DNA of 64,000 nt, taken from positions 434,001-498,000 of the forward strand of contig RSEE01000035.1 in assembly GCA_003971905.1 (NCBI GenBank). The letters run 5' to 3'. Positions 28,784 to 41,640 of the stretch are shown here, piece by piece. The DNA comes from Moniliella sp. 'wahieum'. Its lineage: Eukaryota > Basidiomycota > Moniliellomycetes > Moniliellales > Moniliellaceae. Both the position numbers and the translations under genes were made by a program. Position 1 is the stretch's first letter, and each line of letters opens with the position of its first letter. The notes below the pieces were generated by a model. That model made no database searches. It had not been told where the DNA came from and saw nothing but the letters and a program-made list of their open reading frames with translations.

Positions 28784-29416
28784 GGCGGGGGGAGGCGAGA
28801 CGGAGGAGGTGGCGGAGGCGGGGGAAGACGCTGTGAGCGCGCGTTAAAAGGACCGCCTGGGGGGGGTCTTCTCTTCTTTTCCGCACCGGACATTTCTTCT
28901 CCGTCGGTGGCGTGCAGCGCGACAGGGGGGCGCAGGTGCGGGCACTTCCCCGTGCGGGCGCTGGGCCGTGCCCGCCTGACTCGCCCCGTGCGGGGCGGAC
29001 ATGACGCACTAACCCAGGCGGCCCGCGCCGCAGCCCGCATGACGGCAGTGTCCGCGATCGAATCTGGGTGTGCTGCGGCCCAGCGCTGCCGGCTGCCCCG
29101 CTGCCCCCCCGCGCCAGCAGCGCATCTCCGCGATTGTGCAACCCTACTGCGCGCTGGCTGTGACATGTCCGCGCTCACGCATCACACGTCACGCGTGGGT
29201 TGGTCAGCTACTAAGCGTGGGTGGCAACATGCATGCGCCACGCTGGAGCGCGCCCAGCCACGCTGTTGCTGTGATGTGATGTCGCAAGTTATCTGCATGT
29301 GATCTGCAACTCCTCTGCATTCAGCATTGGCTATCTTGATGACAGCATAGCATGTCGCTGAGCGCCTTCCACATGCTGCCGAGCGTGTTCCCGATGGGCT
29401 CCTCAAGCGCAGCGCA
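28784..29416. other. ILV2 upstream region / GCN1 3' flank
   Basis: A 633-base gap between two minus-strand genes. It contains a TGACTC site (28977-28982) and GTCACGC-type repeat sequence at 29175-29195. The GCN1 3' flank here is duplicated near 49.8 kb. Confidence 0.55.
28977..28982 (+). promoter_or_regulatory. TGACTC, candidate Gcn4/Cpc1-type site upstream of ILV2
   Basis: The core TGACTC lies 194 bases upstream of the ILV2 start. In other fungi amino-acid biosynthesis genes, ILV genes among them, use TGASTCA-like sites for general control. A six-base match can occur by chance, so this is suggestive only. Confidence 0.3.
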
Positions 29417-32400
29417 CTAGAGGTGGTCCTGCACAAACGCGTCGCTCTTCCAGGCCGCCGCGGTGCGCATCGCGTCGCGCGCCTCGCGGCTGGACGCGCG
29501 ACGGCGGCCGTCTGCCCCATCCACTGCAGCACGAGCACCAGCAGCTGGCGGTGGAGCGGCTTGGACAGCGCGTAGAACTGCTCGGGCGCCCGCTGCACCA
29601 GCCCGCCACCACATTCGCCGCCAACGCCGCGTCCGTGTCGGCCATCACGTCCTGCTCCCACGATCGCCTGCACGCGCTGCGCCACCTCCCCTCCTTCTGC
29701 CCGCCGCCGTCGACCGGCCACGAGTCCCACCAGGTCGCCCACAACGGCTTCAGCGGCTCCCGCTCGTCCCCAAAACGCGCTCTGGCACAGCTCCGCCACC
29801 TGCGCCCAGTCTTGGCCGACACGTCTGGCCGGCGCCTTCTCCAGCACCAAGATGAGTGCCGTAGCCGACGACTCGGCGATCAACTGTAGATCCGTAGCCG
29901 CCGTGCCGAGGCCTTGGCCGATCGTCTGGACCTCGGCCACGACCGGATCACACGCGGCTGGTACAGCATGAGCGTGCCCAGTCCGTGGGCGGCGCGCGTG
30001 CGGACAGTGGAGGAGCTGGGGTCGTGAGCGCCTTTTGGAAGCTGCGCTGCAGCTGGGGATAGAACGGCCGGCAGAGCGCCGGGACACGGTCCAAGATCAC
30101 TGTCAGCGCCTGCAAGATGGCCTGTTTGACCGCGGGCGTGTGCCGGTCGCCGCAGGCACGATCAAAGGTCCGACCATCTGGATAATGTAGGGCTTGACGT
30201 GCGTGGCCTCTGTCCGTTGCACCAGATCCGCCAAGCCCGTACGCGCCCTGTTCCCGCTGCTCGGCCGTACCGTTGAGCAGACCGGCGAGGAAGACTGGCA
30301 CCAAGGGAGCAATGCCCTTGGGCCGCGAAAAGCCTGGAACCGACTCGCCCAAGCTGTCGACAATGTGCCGCACCGGCACCACGATCGTCTCGATTTCCGC
30401 CTTGGGCACCGTCTTGAGAACGGCCTCGAGCGCTTCCCGCGCCGACGCCACCACCGATTCCTCCGGGTCCTCGAACAGAGCCAGCAGCTTGCGAAGCCAC
30501 AGCACCCGGTAATCCTCCAGCGACAGCTGCGACTGCATCACGCCGGCAAACGTACCCATGAAGGCACACCCGTCGCGCGGCGCTCGGGCGCCAAGTTGCC
30601 CGCCCAGCCAAGGAGGAGCATCATGAGTTGGTGCAAGCCTTCTCCGTCCGCGACAGAAGCCAAGTTGGCCCGTACCGCTTCTTGCACACTCTCCTTTTCC
30701 TCGGCGGCATGGTGGCAGCATGGCGCTCGAGCGTCAGCGCCAAGGCGGTGAGAATGTTGGACAGCACCTGGTTCAACGCACGGCCCGATACACTGACCAG
30801 CGCCGTCAACGCGCGCGCATTGAAGCCCGTAATGGGCTGCTGGGTCAGCGTCGGCACCAGCACCGGGAACACCACTTCTGCCCGCGCGCGCATGACTTCG
30901 CGCAGCGCCGCCAGCGCGGTACCCGACCCAGGGTTTTCCGGGTCGGCCATCGCCTCCAGCAACGTGGGGATCGTGTCGTCGATCGCTTTCGCACCCAGAA
31001 TCTCTTGCGCCGTGTCGAACGCCTGCGCGGCCGCGTGCCGCACCACCTCGGATGAATCCACAAGCCCTGACGGATAATGGCAATGATCGTGTCCTCGTGG
31101 TCCTCCAGTTGGTCTGCAACGAGGCGGTCAGTATCAAAAGCCCAAGCGTAAAATAAAAGATGGCAAACGTACTCTTGGTAGCGTGGGTGAGAATATCGTT
31201 GACCGCCACACACACCGGCACGGACTGGTACCTGGTCCGACGTGACCCCGCGGTTGCGCAAAATGGGGATCGTGTCCCGCAAGATGCGTTCGCCCAGCTT
31301 GCGCACCAGTTCGCCGAGGGTGCGGCCGGCAATCTCACGTTGCTCCACCCCGGGAGCCGAGAGGAGGCCAATAATCATGTCGATCATCTTGGGCAGAATT
31401 TCACGAGCAGTGCGAGGCGTGTTGATGATGAGCGCCTTCCATGTGTGCACGGCTTGCTGGCGCACGGCATGTACGGGTCCTGACGAATGAGGTAAATCGC
31501 CGCCAGGACCTTGTCGCGCCGCTCGGCGCCGAGCGCCTCCAGGCGCCTTGTTGACACTGTTGCCACCCGCCGCTGCGGCCGCCTCTTCGTTCGCGTCGGC
31601 ATCCTCAAACTCGTCCGTCTGTTCATCGGCCAGCTCGGCCTTGCCCGAGATGCCCGACAGACGGAAGAGAAGGTCACCCACCAGCTGGATCGAGGAGAGA
31701 CGAATGCGCCACTCTTCCGCAAACATGCCGCGCTCGAGTTCGGGAAGGCAGTTCCATAGCACGCTGCGAGTAGTTGGCAATAATCATCCGTCCTGCCCGC
31801 ATCGAAGCATCACGCACACTCTCGGTACTGTCCGCAATACCGCCAGGATGGGCGGGATGATCTTGCCGAGGTGGGGCGCAAAGCGCGAGCCAAACGTAAC
31901 GGGCAGGTAGATCAGAAGCGAAATGTACCCGGCACGCACGTACGCGCGGCCACTCGCCGCACTCTGGATAATCTCCGGCAACAAGTTCTCCATCCGTTCT
32001 GTGCCGAGCCCAGCCAGGATCTCGGCCAAGCCCTGCGCCGCGCCTTGCCGGTCCACGCCCGAGGCGTCGGAACGCAGCACCATCAGCAACGACGGCACCA
32101 AATCGATAAAGTTGGCCTCACCCAGGCGCTCGACCAGCGTGCCCAACGAGCGAGCCGCTACCGCACGCGTCTCGGGCACAGGACTGACCAAGACGGTGCG
32201 CAGCAGCGGCATCAACTGGCGCGTGTACGGAATGAAGTCGCGCGAGTCGGTCAAACCAGCCAGGTTGCCCACAATGCGCGTCGCATCCCCCTGCATACTC
32301 GCCGCTCGTTCCTTCAGGCCCCGCTCGACAATCGGCATCAGCAGCGCCAACGAGGCCGAGTCAATGTAGTGAACAAAGCTTGTGCTAAGCACAGCCTTGA

Positions 32401-35400
32401 GCGCCTTGGCCGTATTGTCGTTCGGGTTGATCAGCGCTTGCAGGAGACGGGAGGAGAGTTTGCGGATTTCGGGGTTGGTAATCACTTCGCCAAACTGCTT
32501 GAGCGAGCGGTTGGCAGACGCCTTGACTTGCGTGTGCGAGTCACTCAGCACACCACTGAGCGGTGGAATGATCTTGGGAAGAGATGTGGACAATTGCCGG
32601 GGAGCACAGTAGGCCATCGCTCCCAACAACTCCACCGCGCCCTTCTTGGACCTCCACTGCTTGTCATCCAGCCCACTCAGCAGGTCAGGCAGAATGAGCT
32701 TGACACAGTGGCCCGAAATGTTTTGCATGATCGCCCGCGCGGCGTCTTGGGTGGCCTCCCGAACATCATTGTTGTGATCGCCAAAGCACGACAGGAGCTG
32801 AGGCAAAATGTCGAGCAGATAGGGCTCAAACAGCACCTTCAAGCTTACCGTGAGCGTTTCGTACGCCATCATGGCGCCTTGACGGTACTGGTTTTTGCTA
32901 CTGCTTGCCGCTTCGGACAGACGGTCCATCACCTTGAATTCGGGGATGGAACTGATCCCGCGTCCCTTGACCACCCCGCAATCCCATACGCAGCCCCACG
33001 GCGCATGCATAGGTGGAGCCAGTCAGAAGCTCATCAAACAACTTGTCCACCAGCTTGGCCGCCCGCTGGGGGGCCACACGAATGAGAGCAGGCAAACAGT
33101 CGGCCACAGCGCTTTGCACAACTTCCGACGGCGTGTGAAGTGCTACCAACAGTTTGTCCACCGTTTCGTTCAGCCGCTTGTCGCTTGGCTTCAGGTGGCT
33201 GGCCAGACGGCCCAGCAGGACCACCACAGCTTCCGTTACACGCCATCGGCAGCCTTGTTGGCCACAGCGTCCAAATGCGTCTGGAGCAGTTTCATCAGGG
33301 TATCCAGCTGCTGGGCACCGTGATCATCGATCACCGCTGTCGCGGCATCCAGCATGGCCACCCGCACCACCTCGCTCCGGTCTCCCAAAGCCTGGTCGCG
33401 GATCATAAAGTCAATCAACGGCACCACTTCCTCCGACCCGAGCAGGGGAGCGAGTTGGGCCAAGCTGACGGCAATCGCTTGACGGATCCGCCAGGGATCT
33501 TCCCGGTTCTCCGTGCCAGGGATCAGCATACCATAGTGGTCATACTCTGCCTCGAGCACCTTGGCGCGCTGCGGTAGAGCTCCATCAGCATTGCACCACG
33601 TCATGGATGGACTCGGGGTGGACCTCGGCCGCGCCTGCCAAAGCAAAGGGCCCCCGAGTACGGGGGAATTCGTTCGGGTGCTCCAGCAAGGCGAGAAGGC
33701 TAGGTGCGTACTCAGCTGGCACCTCAAGATCGTTCTCGTCCAGCGCCTGCTCCGCCAAGCGCGCATTTTCCTCGTCCGTGTCATGCACTCCCAGCCACAG
33801 GGGGTAAGGGAAGCCTACCTCGGGCATGGTCAGGTCGAGGAACTGCAGCGCCTGCAGCGCTCCCGTCCGCACGTACACCTCGTCGCCAACGCGTGCGTCA
33901 GCAGAGTCTTGACCTCCGAAGGGAGAGAGAGGAAGCCATTGCCTCGCCCATGCTCCGGAGCGCACTGACAGCGTCCTTGGCCAGCTGAGTGTGCTTGGCC
34001 ACCACGTGCAGCAAGGCAGCGATAAAGTCGGCACGGGGCCAGCGAGGGTCCTCGCACTGTCCCGTATGGTAGGAGATAATGTCCAAGGCTAGCTGGACTT
34101 GTTCCAGCACTGCATTCTCCCGCTCATCCGCCTTCAGCGGCTCCCCGTCCTCGTCGGTCGTAGGAACAGCCAACCCACCACGGAGGATGATGGCCGACAA
34201 GAGAGGCGTGAGAAGGGAGACCGTGCCCAAGTCGAGTGGAATCTGCTCAGCCAACACACGCACACGGTAAAGAATGCGGAGCACCATCTCGTTGTACGAC
34301 TCGATCTGGAAGGATTCGGGCACGGTCGCGTCGCTGACGGTACGAAGGAGTGCAGCGGGTAGCACAGCGGCCGTGGAGCCCAGCCGGGGCGAGGCGGCCT
34401 GGTTGAGAGCGCGAGCATGTCAAAGCACACGAAGGGAGCGAGCGTGTGAACCGTCTCGGTCTGGGCCAGGGCGAGGACCTGTTTGGCCAAGCCCAGGACG
34501 TACGACTCGGTCTCCTCGCTCTCTCCCGCCATCAGGGCTTGCACAATCCGCAACCCGCGAACAAGGGACATTCGGCCACCTCGACCTGGCTTCGAATATC
34601 AGCTCCTTGGCCAGCTGCTGATCGATCAACTTCTGCTCCTCGCGAGTAAACTTCTTGGCCGCCGCTTCTTTCGGGCCAACTCAGAGCGGAGCTCCTGTTC
34701 CCACTTGTCCACCCCCTTACCGCCCTTGGCGGGTGCACCCGATCCCTGGGAGGCCAGCACGTCGTGGTACATCTCGCCAGCGGGCGTGGCCCAAATCGCC
34801 AGATCATCGGCACTGATCAAAGCAAAGCGAGACGCATCCATCTCTTTCTCCAGCTCCGACACAATCTCAGCCAATGTCGTTTCGGGCGCGACAGAGACCA
34901 TGGTGGTAAGCGCTGCGAACGCGGCGTTGGTGAGCGAAGGCTCTTGTTCCGCAGCGTGCACGGCACACCAGAGCGATTCAAAGTGGTCGTTAATCAGGTC
35001 GGCGAGGTCAATGTGAAGGCCCGCAGCCAGGCCGCGCGCCTCGTTCCGCGTCCCGCTCGAATAGACATGGGCCAGGACAAAGAGTTGCTCCAAGACCTGC
35101 TGCCTCTGCTCGAGCGGGATCGCGTCGACCTGCGGAAGGGAAGTAAAAATGCGAAGCAAAGGACGGAAGTGTGCTGAGCATCCTTACTCGATTCCTCCTC
35201 GAGCGAGAGGAGAACCGGTTTGGGACTTGAGGGCTCCCACAGCGGCCGTGTTAAACACCGTGGCGGCCAAGCTCACTTTGGTATTGGCCAGAGCCTTGAG
35301 CCAGTCCGAAGCATACGCCCGCGACCGATGCGATTCACTTTTGACAGCCAAGGAAAGAGCGAGGGAAAAGATGGCGATAATCTCATCCGTAGCCTCCACA

Positions 35401-37412
35401 GTCTGGGCAAGGACAAGCAGGGTGCGAAGTTGCCAGTTCCGCTCTGCGTCGGTGGATACCTTACGGATAATCTTCTCGTTCAGAAGGAACGATGGTTTGG
35501 CAGCATCGGCCCAGGAGGTGACTACCTCGTTGTCCAGCAGAGCCGTGACTCCGGGCGTGTCCCAAGAACCCAAGGCCCTTGAGCAGAGCAACGGCAACAT
35601 ATCCCTCGAGCGGGCCAGCAGGCGCCTTCAAACCCAAACCAGCAGCGGACAGATTGGCCTTCCAGGCCGGAACAAGCAACTCCACAAACGCCTTCCAAGC
35701 TCCACTGGGGACGAGCGGCGCCTTGTCCCAAATCAATTCTCCAACATACTCACATGTTGCATGGCGCAACGGGGGTTTGGCACTTTGCAGGTGCTTGGCC
35801 ATAGACTTGGCTGCAGCTGACGCCTCGGCAGCCAGAGTGTCTCCGTCTAGCAGGAGAGGAAGATGCGAAGATAGTGTGGCCCACGCCATACGGCAAACGC
35901 TGTCGTTCGTTTCTTTTTCGAGCAGGAGCGTGGCCGCTTGGGTAGCAGCAGGACTGGTCGCCGCATCGGAAGGGGCCCGCGCCAAGGTTTCCAGCGCAGC
36001 TGCACGAGCCTCGGGAGAAGTAAACTTGTTGGCCTTGAGCTGAGAGGCAACGTCCTTGACATAGCCCGCTACCGAAGGTGCGTCGACCTTCCCCAGCAGC
36101 ACCACGGCAAATGCAACGGCGCGCTCCCGCGTCGCCGCCGTCGTAGAACGAAGCGCCGAAGTCAAGGGACCGCGGAGGCCATCCAGTTGAGTGCCCAACG
36201 TTTTGGCGTCCTCCGGGGACGAAACTGCCAGAGCAGCATACACAGCGCCAGCCACAGGGCTCGCAATCTCAGGCGAACGCAGCATCATCTTATCCAACGT
36301 GGGCTTGAACCCTCCGGGGACGACCAAGTCAGAGGGCTTGACGGCCTCAGCAAAGAAATCATGCAAAGCAGAAAGCGCTTGGGGCGGAACGACGGTCTTG
36401 CTGCTGACAATGTGGCTTGTGAAAAAGCTCAGGATGCGGTCTTTGGAAGAGACAACAAAGGTGTGGCCCTTGCCATCAGGCAGTCCTTTAGCTTTCTCCG
36501 ACCCGCGCGCAAGCGAAGAGCCACATCGATCAGCACGCCCAAGAGTGGAAGAGCCGTAACCGCAGCAGCCCCCGTCTGTTGAAGCAGCGTGTCAAGGATG
36601 AGATCAAAATGCTCATGGGACTGGGGAAAATAAGTTAGTTACCAACGAAAGGACGAAGGGGAAACCGAAGCGAGATACGATACATACAGCGCGGAAGGCA
36701 CGACGAATCCAAGTCAAGACGCCCGCCTTGATGCGAGGCTTGGCAGCATGGTCGCCCAAGGGCGTCCAATGCACGGGCAAGGAGCATAACGTCTCCTTTG
36801 CCTCGTGGGTGCGGGGTTTGGCTCCATCAGGAGCAGGGATCGGGCTTGAAAAGCCAGGCACACGCGCAGGTCCCGCGCCCACCAACGTTTGGAGAACAAC
36901 GGAGAGCCACGGGATCAGGGCTGAACGAGCGCGCGGGGCGGAACCCTTGGGGTGACCAAGATGGTGCAGCAGGGCCTTGAGCGCTTGGGCTGCCACTGCA
37001 TCCTCGTTCTGGGCTGCGCGGAAGAGCGTATCGAGGAGGGGCGAGGCAGCGGCCAAAGCCAGCTTGAGCGAGTGCTGATCGTCGTACCGCAAGCCGGCAT
37101 CGGCGAGAAGGAGCACAAGTTGACGCGCTGCTTGCTGCTCTCGACGCGGGCAGAGTCGAGCGGGACGAGCTGCTGGAGCGCGCGCGCACGGGCGCAGTCT
37201 TGGGGCTGCGAACGAGCGCGGCGAGGGCGTCGAGCTCGGTGGGCCAGTCGTCGGAGCGGGAGGCGGGGGGAAGCGGGCGGCGGGCGAGGGAGCCGCGGTG
37301 GGTCGGCGGCGCGGTGCGGGTTCATGTCGTCATCCTCGTCGTAAGGGTCGTGGCCATCGGCAGCGGAGGTGCTGCTGGCCCACTGCGCAATCTCCTTCTT
37401 GTTGCGCACCAT
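29417..37412 (-). CDS. GCN1: GCN1, HEAT-repeat activator of the Gcn2 kinase
   Basis: Ribosome-associated scaffold that with Gcn20 delivers uncharged tRNA signals to Gcn2, triggering eIF2-alpha phosphorylation and general amino-acid control. Minus strand, about 8 kb, giving roughly 2,600 residues, the family's size. It is almost all HEAT repeats, read in sequence from 37.4 to 29.4 kb. The eEF3-like middle has LSGLDDKQWRSKKGAVELLG, MAYCAPRQLSTSLPKIIP, KASANRSLKQFGEVI, and RAYVRAGYISLLIYLPVTFG. Earlier comes the Gcn1-typical VDKWEQELRSELARKK ... FTREEQKLIDQQLAKE. C-terminus AWKSDAFVQDHL, stop 29417-29419. Introns fit at 36621-36687, 35130-35187 and 31114-31172. Around ten slips break the ORF. 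The start ATG at 37412 (MVRNKKEIAQ) is my best choice but not certain. Confidence 0.92.
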
Positions 37413-38012
37413 CCCGGACGCGAGGCGAGGGCACAAGACGGGGACAGCGCAGACGAGGTGGTGTCGGATGGGATTGCTAAGCTCCTCGAAAAATTCCCTG
37501 TCTGTGCGGCCCAGGTGCTTATGTCAGCTGGCGCACATCACGCGTCAGCGTCAGCCGTCCGAGTCAGCGTTCACTTGAACTTGAACGTTCAGCGTGCCTG
37601 CTGAGGCTCACTGGCTGCACTAGTCACTCTAGTCACTCGAGTCATTCCGGCCACGCCTATCGCCTCCAATAGCTTCATTGCGCTGGCAGCTGGCCAATCG
37701 GTTCTCGATCCGCACCTGCTGTATCTGCTACACGCTGGCCCCAGACCCCCCGGGGAAAGGATCCGACCGTGGATGGGTTTTGCACGCGTACAAGAAATGA
37801 TTCGTAGCAACAGGCGCGCAAGTTGCGTGCGTGCCCACACGCACCAGCCTCCTTGGCGTCCACGCACACACACACTTCTCCTACTTGGTCAGGGATCCCG
37901 GAACAACCAACCATACACACTCAACTGCGACGAATGAAGAATATACACAGAAATGAAGCGCTCGAGCGGGATCGGTAGCGCATGAGCAAGGGGCGGGCGG
38001 ACCAGGGTCGTT
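37413..38012. other. GCN1 upstream region with GTCAC heptamers
   Basis: About 600 bases between GCN1 and the BAX-inhibitor gene. GTCACTC/GTCACTA-type heptamers at 37618-37645 (ACTAGTCACTCTAGTCACTC) and a TCACGCGTCAGCGTCAG run at 37539-37556. No gene. Confidence 0.5.
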
Positions 38013-38902
38013 CTAGTTATCGTCCGAGCCGCCGACGATACGGAGGATGTTGATGAAGAGGTTGATAATGTCGAGATAGAGGGAGACCGTGGCCACGACC
38101 CACTCGTCGGGGAAAGACGGTTGACAAGGGTACGTGTCGAACATGATGTACCCGGCAAAGACCAGGGCACCGATCACGGCAAAGACCAGTCGGCCGTCTG
38201 GCTATAGGGGAGGAAAATTTGTACAAACGACACGCCAATCAGCAGCCAGAGGAAGCCCCACAGCCAAGGGCCCAGCTGGCTAAAGTCCCAGCCCGACTTG
38301 AGGGTGAAGATGGTGAGACCAGCAAAGATAAAGGTAGTAGGATAACCGCCTTGAGCACCACCGTAGAACTGTAGAATGACACGAGCGTGCCGACATGGCA
38401 GCCTCAAAGACAGTGAAGAGGGCGAGGAAACCAATGTTGGCCTGGGACAACAACAGCTGGTCAGAACACGGCAAGGCATGCATGTCAGCATGGGGAAAAC
38501 AACGTACGGGTGCGAATGGCGCTTCCAGAACACACCCGCCATAGCAACAAAGGTGCCAAGGGCGGGACAAGCATGGTCCAAGGGTGCAGCTGGAAGTACT
38601 GGGTGGTACCCGAGTAAATGAAGATGGAGCTTGAGATGGTGGTGAACAGCAGCTGGGCAAAGAGGGCAGCATACACTTTGCGGACAAACATCGAGCGGAT
38701 CGCAGGGTCGGCGTCAGAGGCCACGCCGCTGAACAGAGGCTCGCCGGCCTCTTCGTCCCACGGCCCGTTGCGGACGCTGGTGGATGCATCGGCAAGCGAC
38801 TCGTACGTGCCGCTGCCCTCGCCCGCACCGTGCGAGGGCTTCTTGGCAGCGGGCGGGGCAGCACGCGCCTGGTCGTAGGACGGAGGTGCTTGGGAGTACG
38901 AC
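38013..38902 (-). CDS. BXI1: BAX-inhibitor-1 / TMBIM-family membrane protein
   Basis: Multi-pass ER or vacuolar membrane protein linked in yeast to calcium handling and cell-death/ER stress. Start ATG at 38902 (MSYSQAPPSYDQARAAPPAA), a disordered Pro/Ala N-terminus of about 70 residues. The core begins RSMFVRKVYAALFAQLLFTT. Hydrophobic segments follow: LFTTISSSIFIYSG, MLVPALGTFVAMAGVFW, ANIGFLALFTVFEA, TTFIFAGLTIFTL, LWGFLWLLIGVSFVQIFLPY and VFAVIGALVFAGYIMFDTY. The family C-terminal motif is DEWVVATVSLYLDIINLFIN, ending GGSDDN, stop 38013-38015. Intron 38442-38507 (66 nt). Slips near 38565, near 38395 and at about 38200 (one C short before PDGRLV). About 275 residues, standard for fungal members. 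Confidence 0.9.
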
Positions 38903-40395
38903 ATGGGGGACGCAGAGCAGGGGGGGGCGGGCGTGGTGGTAGCAGCGAGAGACGCTCCGCAGCCGCAGACGGCCCAACCGATGGCGGGGCTCTGCCGATC
39001 TGCTTTGCCCAGCCTGGTCGCCACCCAAACACGCAGGCCGCCCGGTGACGTCACCGGCACGTGCGCCCACCCTTCGCCCACTTTCCGCAGCCCAGTGGTG
39101 GCCAGTGGCCGCTGGCAGTGGTTAGATCACGTGGGCACCGGGCCTTCGACCTGGCACCGCCCATCCACTCTCATTGATGTCAGCGCTCCTCAAAAAGAAA
39201 AAAATGGACGAACAGGGAATTGAACCCCGGACCTCATGCATGCTAAGCAAGCGCTCTACCCCTGAGCTATCCGCCCCTTGTTAACCAACAACGGCAGTAA
39301 GCTGATAGGGTACACGCGCACGCCATTACCCGAAGAGGGCAAGGGTATCAGAGATGGATGTGGCGCCTCAATCTACTTGTGATTCTTCGTCACCCCCCCC
39401 CCCTTCCCCGTTGTGGACCTGCATTTGTTTCGGATGGGGTCTGGTCCAACACCATATAACACAACGACCTCTACCTCGGCACCTGTGCCTGTTTGGCCGC
39501 TCGTTTGGACCGGACACGGGGTTCCTTCTGTCGAAAGGAAAAGGAACGTTTGGGAACCTGGTGAAAGAGGGGGGCTATTATAATACCTGGGGCGGGGAGC
39601 AGCGCAAACGATGGACCAAGAAAGAACATGCAATGGATTCATATAGGAAGTTTAAGCGGTATCAGCACCAATGTACCGATATACTATTACTGTACCAAAT
39701 GTATACCAATGTACCAATGTATCTTGCGCCTCGACCTTCCCGAATTGAATGAGAGGCATAACGCATGAGGAGACACATCATGAGGGGCCAAAAAAGTTGC
39801 TGCCCCAATCACGGTGCTTGGAAGGGAAGGCAGAGGCTCATTCGGATGCGATGGAGGATGGGGAGGCAGGGTGGGAAAAAAGAAGAAAGAAAACGAAGGG
39901 AGTCAGATGCACATAAAGCCGGGATGGCTAGATCCAACAAGATCCCTGTCCAATGTCCATATGGGTAACCAATGTGAGAGAACTTGATGAGCGTATAGTA
40001 CATGGGCATGAGCAGGGGCACCAAAGGCCAGTCAGGGCAGAGCAAGGGATAGTTCACCCTACTGCAGACACGACAGCAAGAAATCATAACAGCGAAAAAA
40101 GAGCTTCAAGCGAAATGGCAAGGTGGGTAGAGGAGTGGAAGACATGGGAAGAAAAGATACGCAGCAAAACACCGTATCGGGTCAGGCAAGCCAAAGCCCC
40201 CGAGACCCAACCTCGGCAACAAATGGGTTCGTAGAAAAAGGTCGTCGGGATGGGCATACCAGCCAAGCCACTAGTGTGGCGTAGGAGAGAAGCAGGGTCA
40301 GGTGGGACCCAAGAAGGGTACCCCCCAAAACGTAAAAGTCTCATGAGCGCGTCAAGTTGCCCCCCGCGGCTGGGTCGGCTGAGCAAGCGCATGTT
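38903..40395. other. Intergenic stretch containing the tRNA-Ala gene
   Basis: Apart from the tRNA at 39205-39276, there is no clear gene. ORFs at 39354-39752 and 39953-40234 lack coding character. A short imperfect repeat of TGTACCAA type occurs at 39670-39722. Confidence 0.45.
39205..39276 (-). tRNA. tRNA-Ala (anticodon AGC)
   Basis: Read on the minus strand: acceptor GGGCGGA pairs with TTCGTCC (two G-T pairs) and is followed by discriminator A. D arm GCTC...GAGC; anticodon stem CTTGC/GCATG with one T-T mismatch and loop TTAGCAT, so anticodon AGC; T arm CGGGG-TTCAATT-CCCTG. 72 nt, no intron, no encoded CCA. A T-run (ATTTTT) directly follows the 3' end as a Pol III terminator. Alanine with AGC matches the fungal tRNA-Ala loop TTAGCAT. 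Confidence 0.95.
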
Positions 40396-41640
40396 TCATT
40401 CAGTGCCGTATTCGTCTCTGCCGTGGTCCACCAGCCTGGCGCACAAACGGGAACGAGGCGACGTGTCGTCGTTCGCACTTGAATTCTGGCTCTGTCCGAC
40501 GCCCGTTCCGATGGAAGCGGTGGACGAAGAAAAGGTGCTTCCCTGGGATGTCGAGTCACCAGAAATCATAGGAGCAGCTTGTCGAGTAGATTGAGGGGGG
40601 TTGCGAGCATCTCCTGCGGGGGGGAAGGGAACGTGAACCAAGGCGACTCCGTATCAAGCGGATGGGGCAATAATAGGGCGGGACTAATAGATGGGCCGGT
40701 GCTCAAGGCGCTACCACTTGCACGAGCAAACAACTTACCGGGAAGATAAACCAAAGCTACTAATCCACTGCCCATCTCTTCTTGGTGGCGGACCGCCACG
40801 CAGCACGCCTACGCTGGCCGTGGGGCGAGGAGAACTCTCCAATCGCACCGGCTCGATGTTGTTGTGGATGGGCTAGACCAGACAGAAGAACAGGATGAAT
40901 CAAGTCGGACTGTGGATCGTATCCCAACCCTTGCCCGCCGGCCGTGTGCATCATTTCGGCCGAATCCGCAACCGACAGGTTGCCCATCCCAGCACTTATT
41001 AGGTGTGTCAGACTATCAGCACCTTGTGAATCATCGAAGCCGGGCTTGGGGGGAACTCAAACGCCGAGGGAAACTTAGCAAGGGAGGAGGGCACATCGGG
41101 GTCATCGTAGGGATAATCACGCCCACCAAAAGTCATGGCTGGGGCTGACTTCCTGGTGCGCAGAAAGCGGGTGTCGGATGACGAGTACCCCCCAGGTGTC
41201 AAAAGACCGGAAGAAGTGTCCCTGTAGGTCGCATGCGTGTTGGCTGGGAGTAGGTCAAGAGAAGCTTGAGGGCACAATCGGTACGATGCATGGTTTGGGA
41301 CCCCCCAGGGGACTCGTCAGTCATACCGCGACGTAGCTCATGCGTGGAGGATATGGGGTGTCCGCATGGGGGTTGGGCCACGCAGCGGGTTGTGCGAAAC
41401 GATCACGTATGGCTCGGGATCCTGTATGGTGAGATGGTGCAGGGCCAACCGCTCAGAGAGTTGGTGCACTTTGGCCCGGTCCGTTGCGCTCATGCCAGGG
41501 GAAAGGCCGTTGGTGTGAATTGTGGCACAAGGGTGAACAGCAGCTGCACAATGGTACAACAAAAGGTGGCAGCCGAGGCAAGACGCCTCATCACAAGAAC
41601 ATCACTCGCACCGCTGGCATCGCTATAGCCAGTACGCAGT
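40396..41640 (-). CDS. Uncharacterised Ser/Pro-rich protein, frame broken
   Basis: Not recognised. Several minus-strand pieces in successive frames have clear coding character: KVHQLSERLALHHLTIQDPE and PYVIVSHNPLRGPTPMRTP (41400-41500); ATYRDTSSGLLTPGGYSSSD and YPYDDPDVPSSLAKFPSAFE (41050-41230); MGNLSVADSAEMMHTAGG and GEFSSPHGQRRRAAWRSATK (40770-40985); then a Ser/Thr-rich tail STSQGSTFSSSTASIGTGVG (40420-40560). A GTAAG site near 40738 may open a short intron. The first piece looks like a folded domain; the rest is disordered and phospho-site-like. Its start is unclear, perhaps near 41,600. Gene boundaries could include a second gene. Confidence 0.45.
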
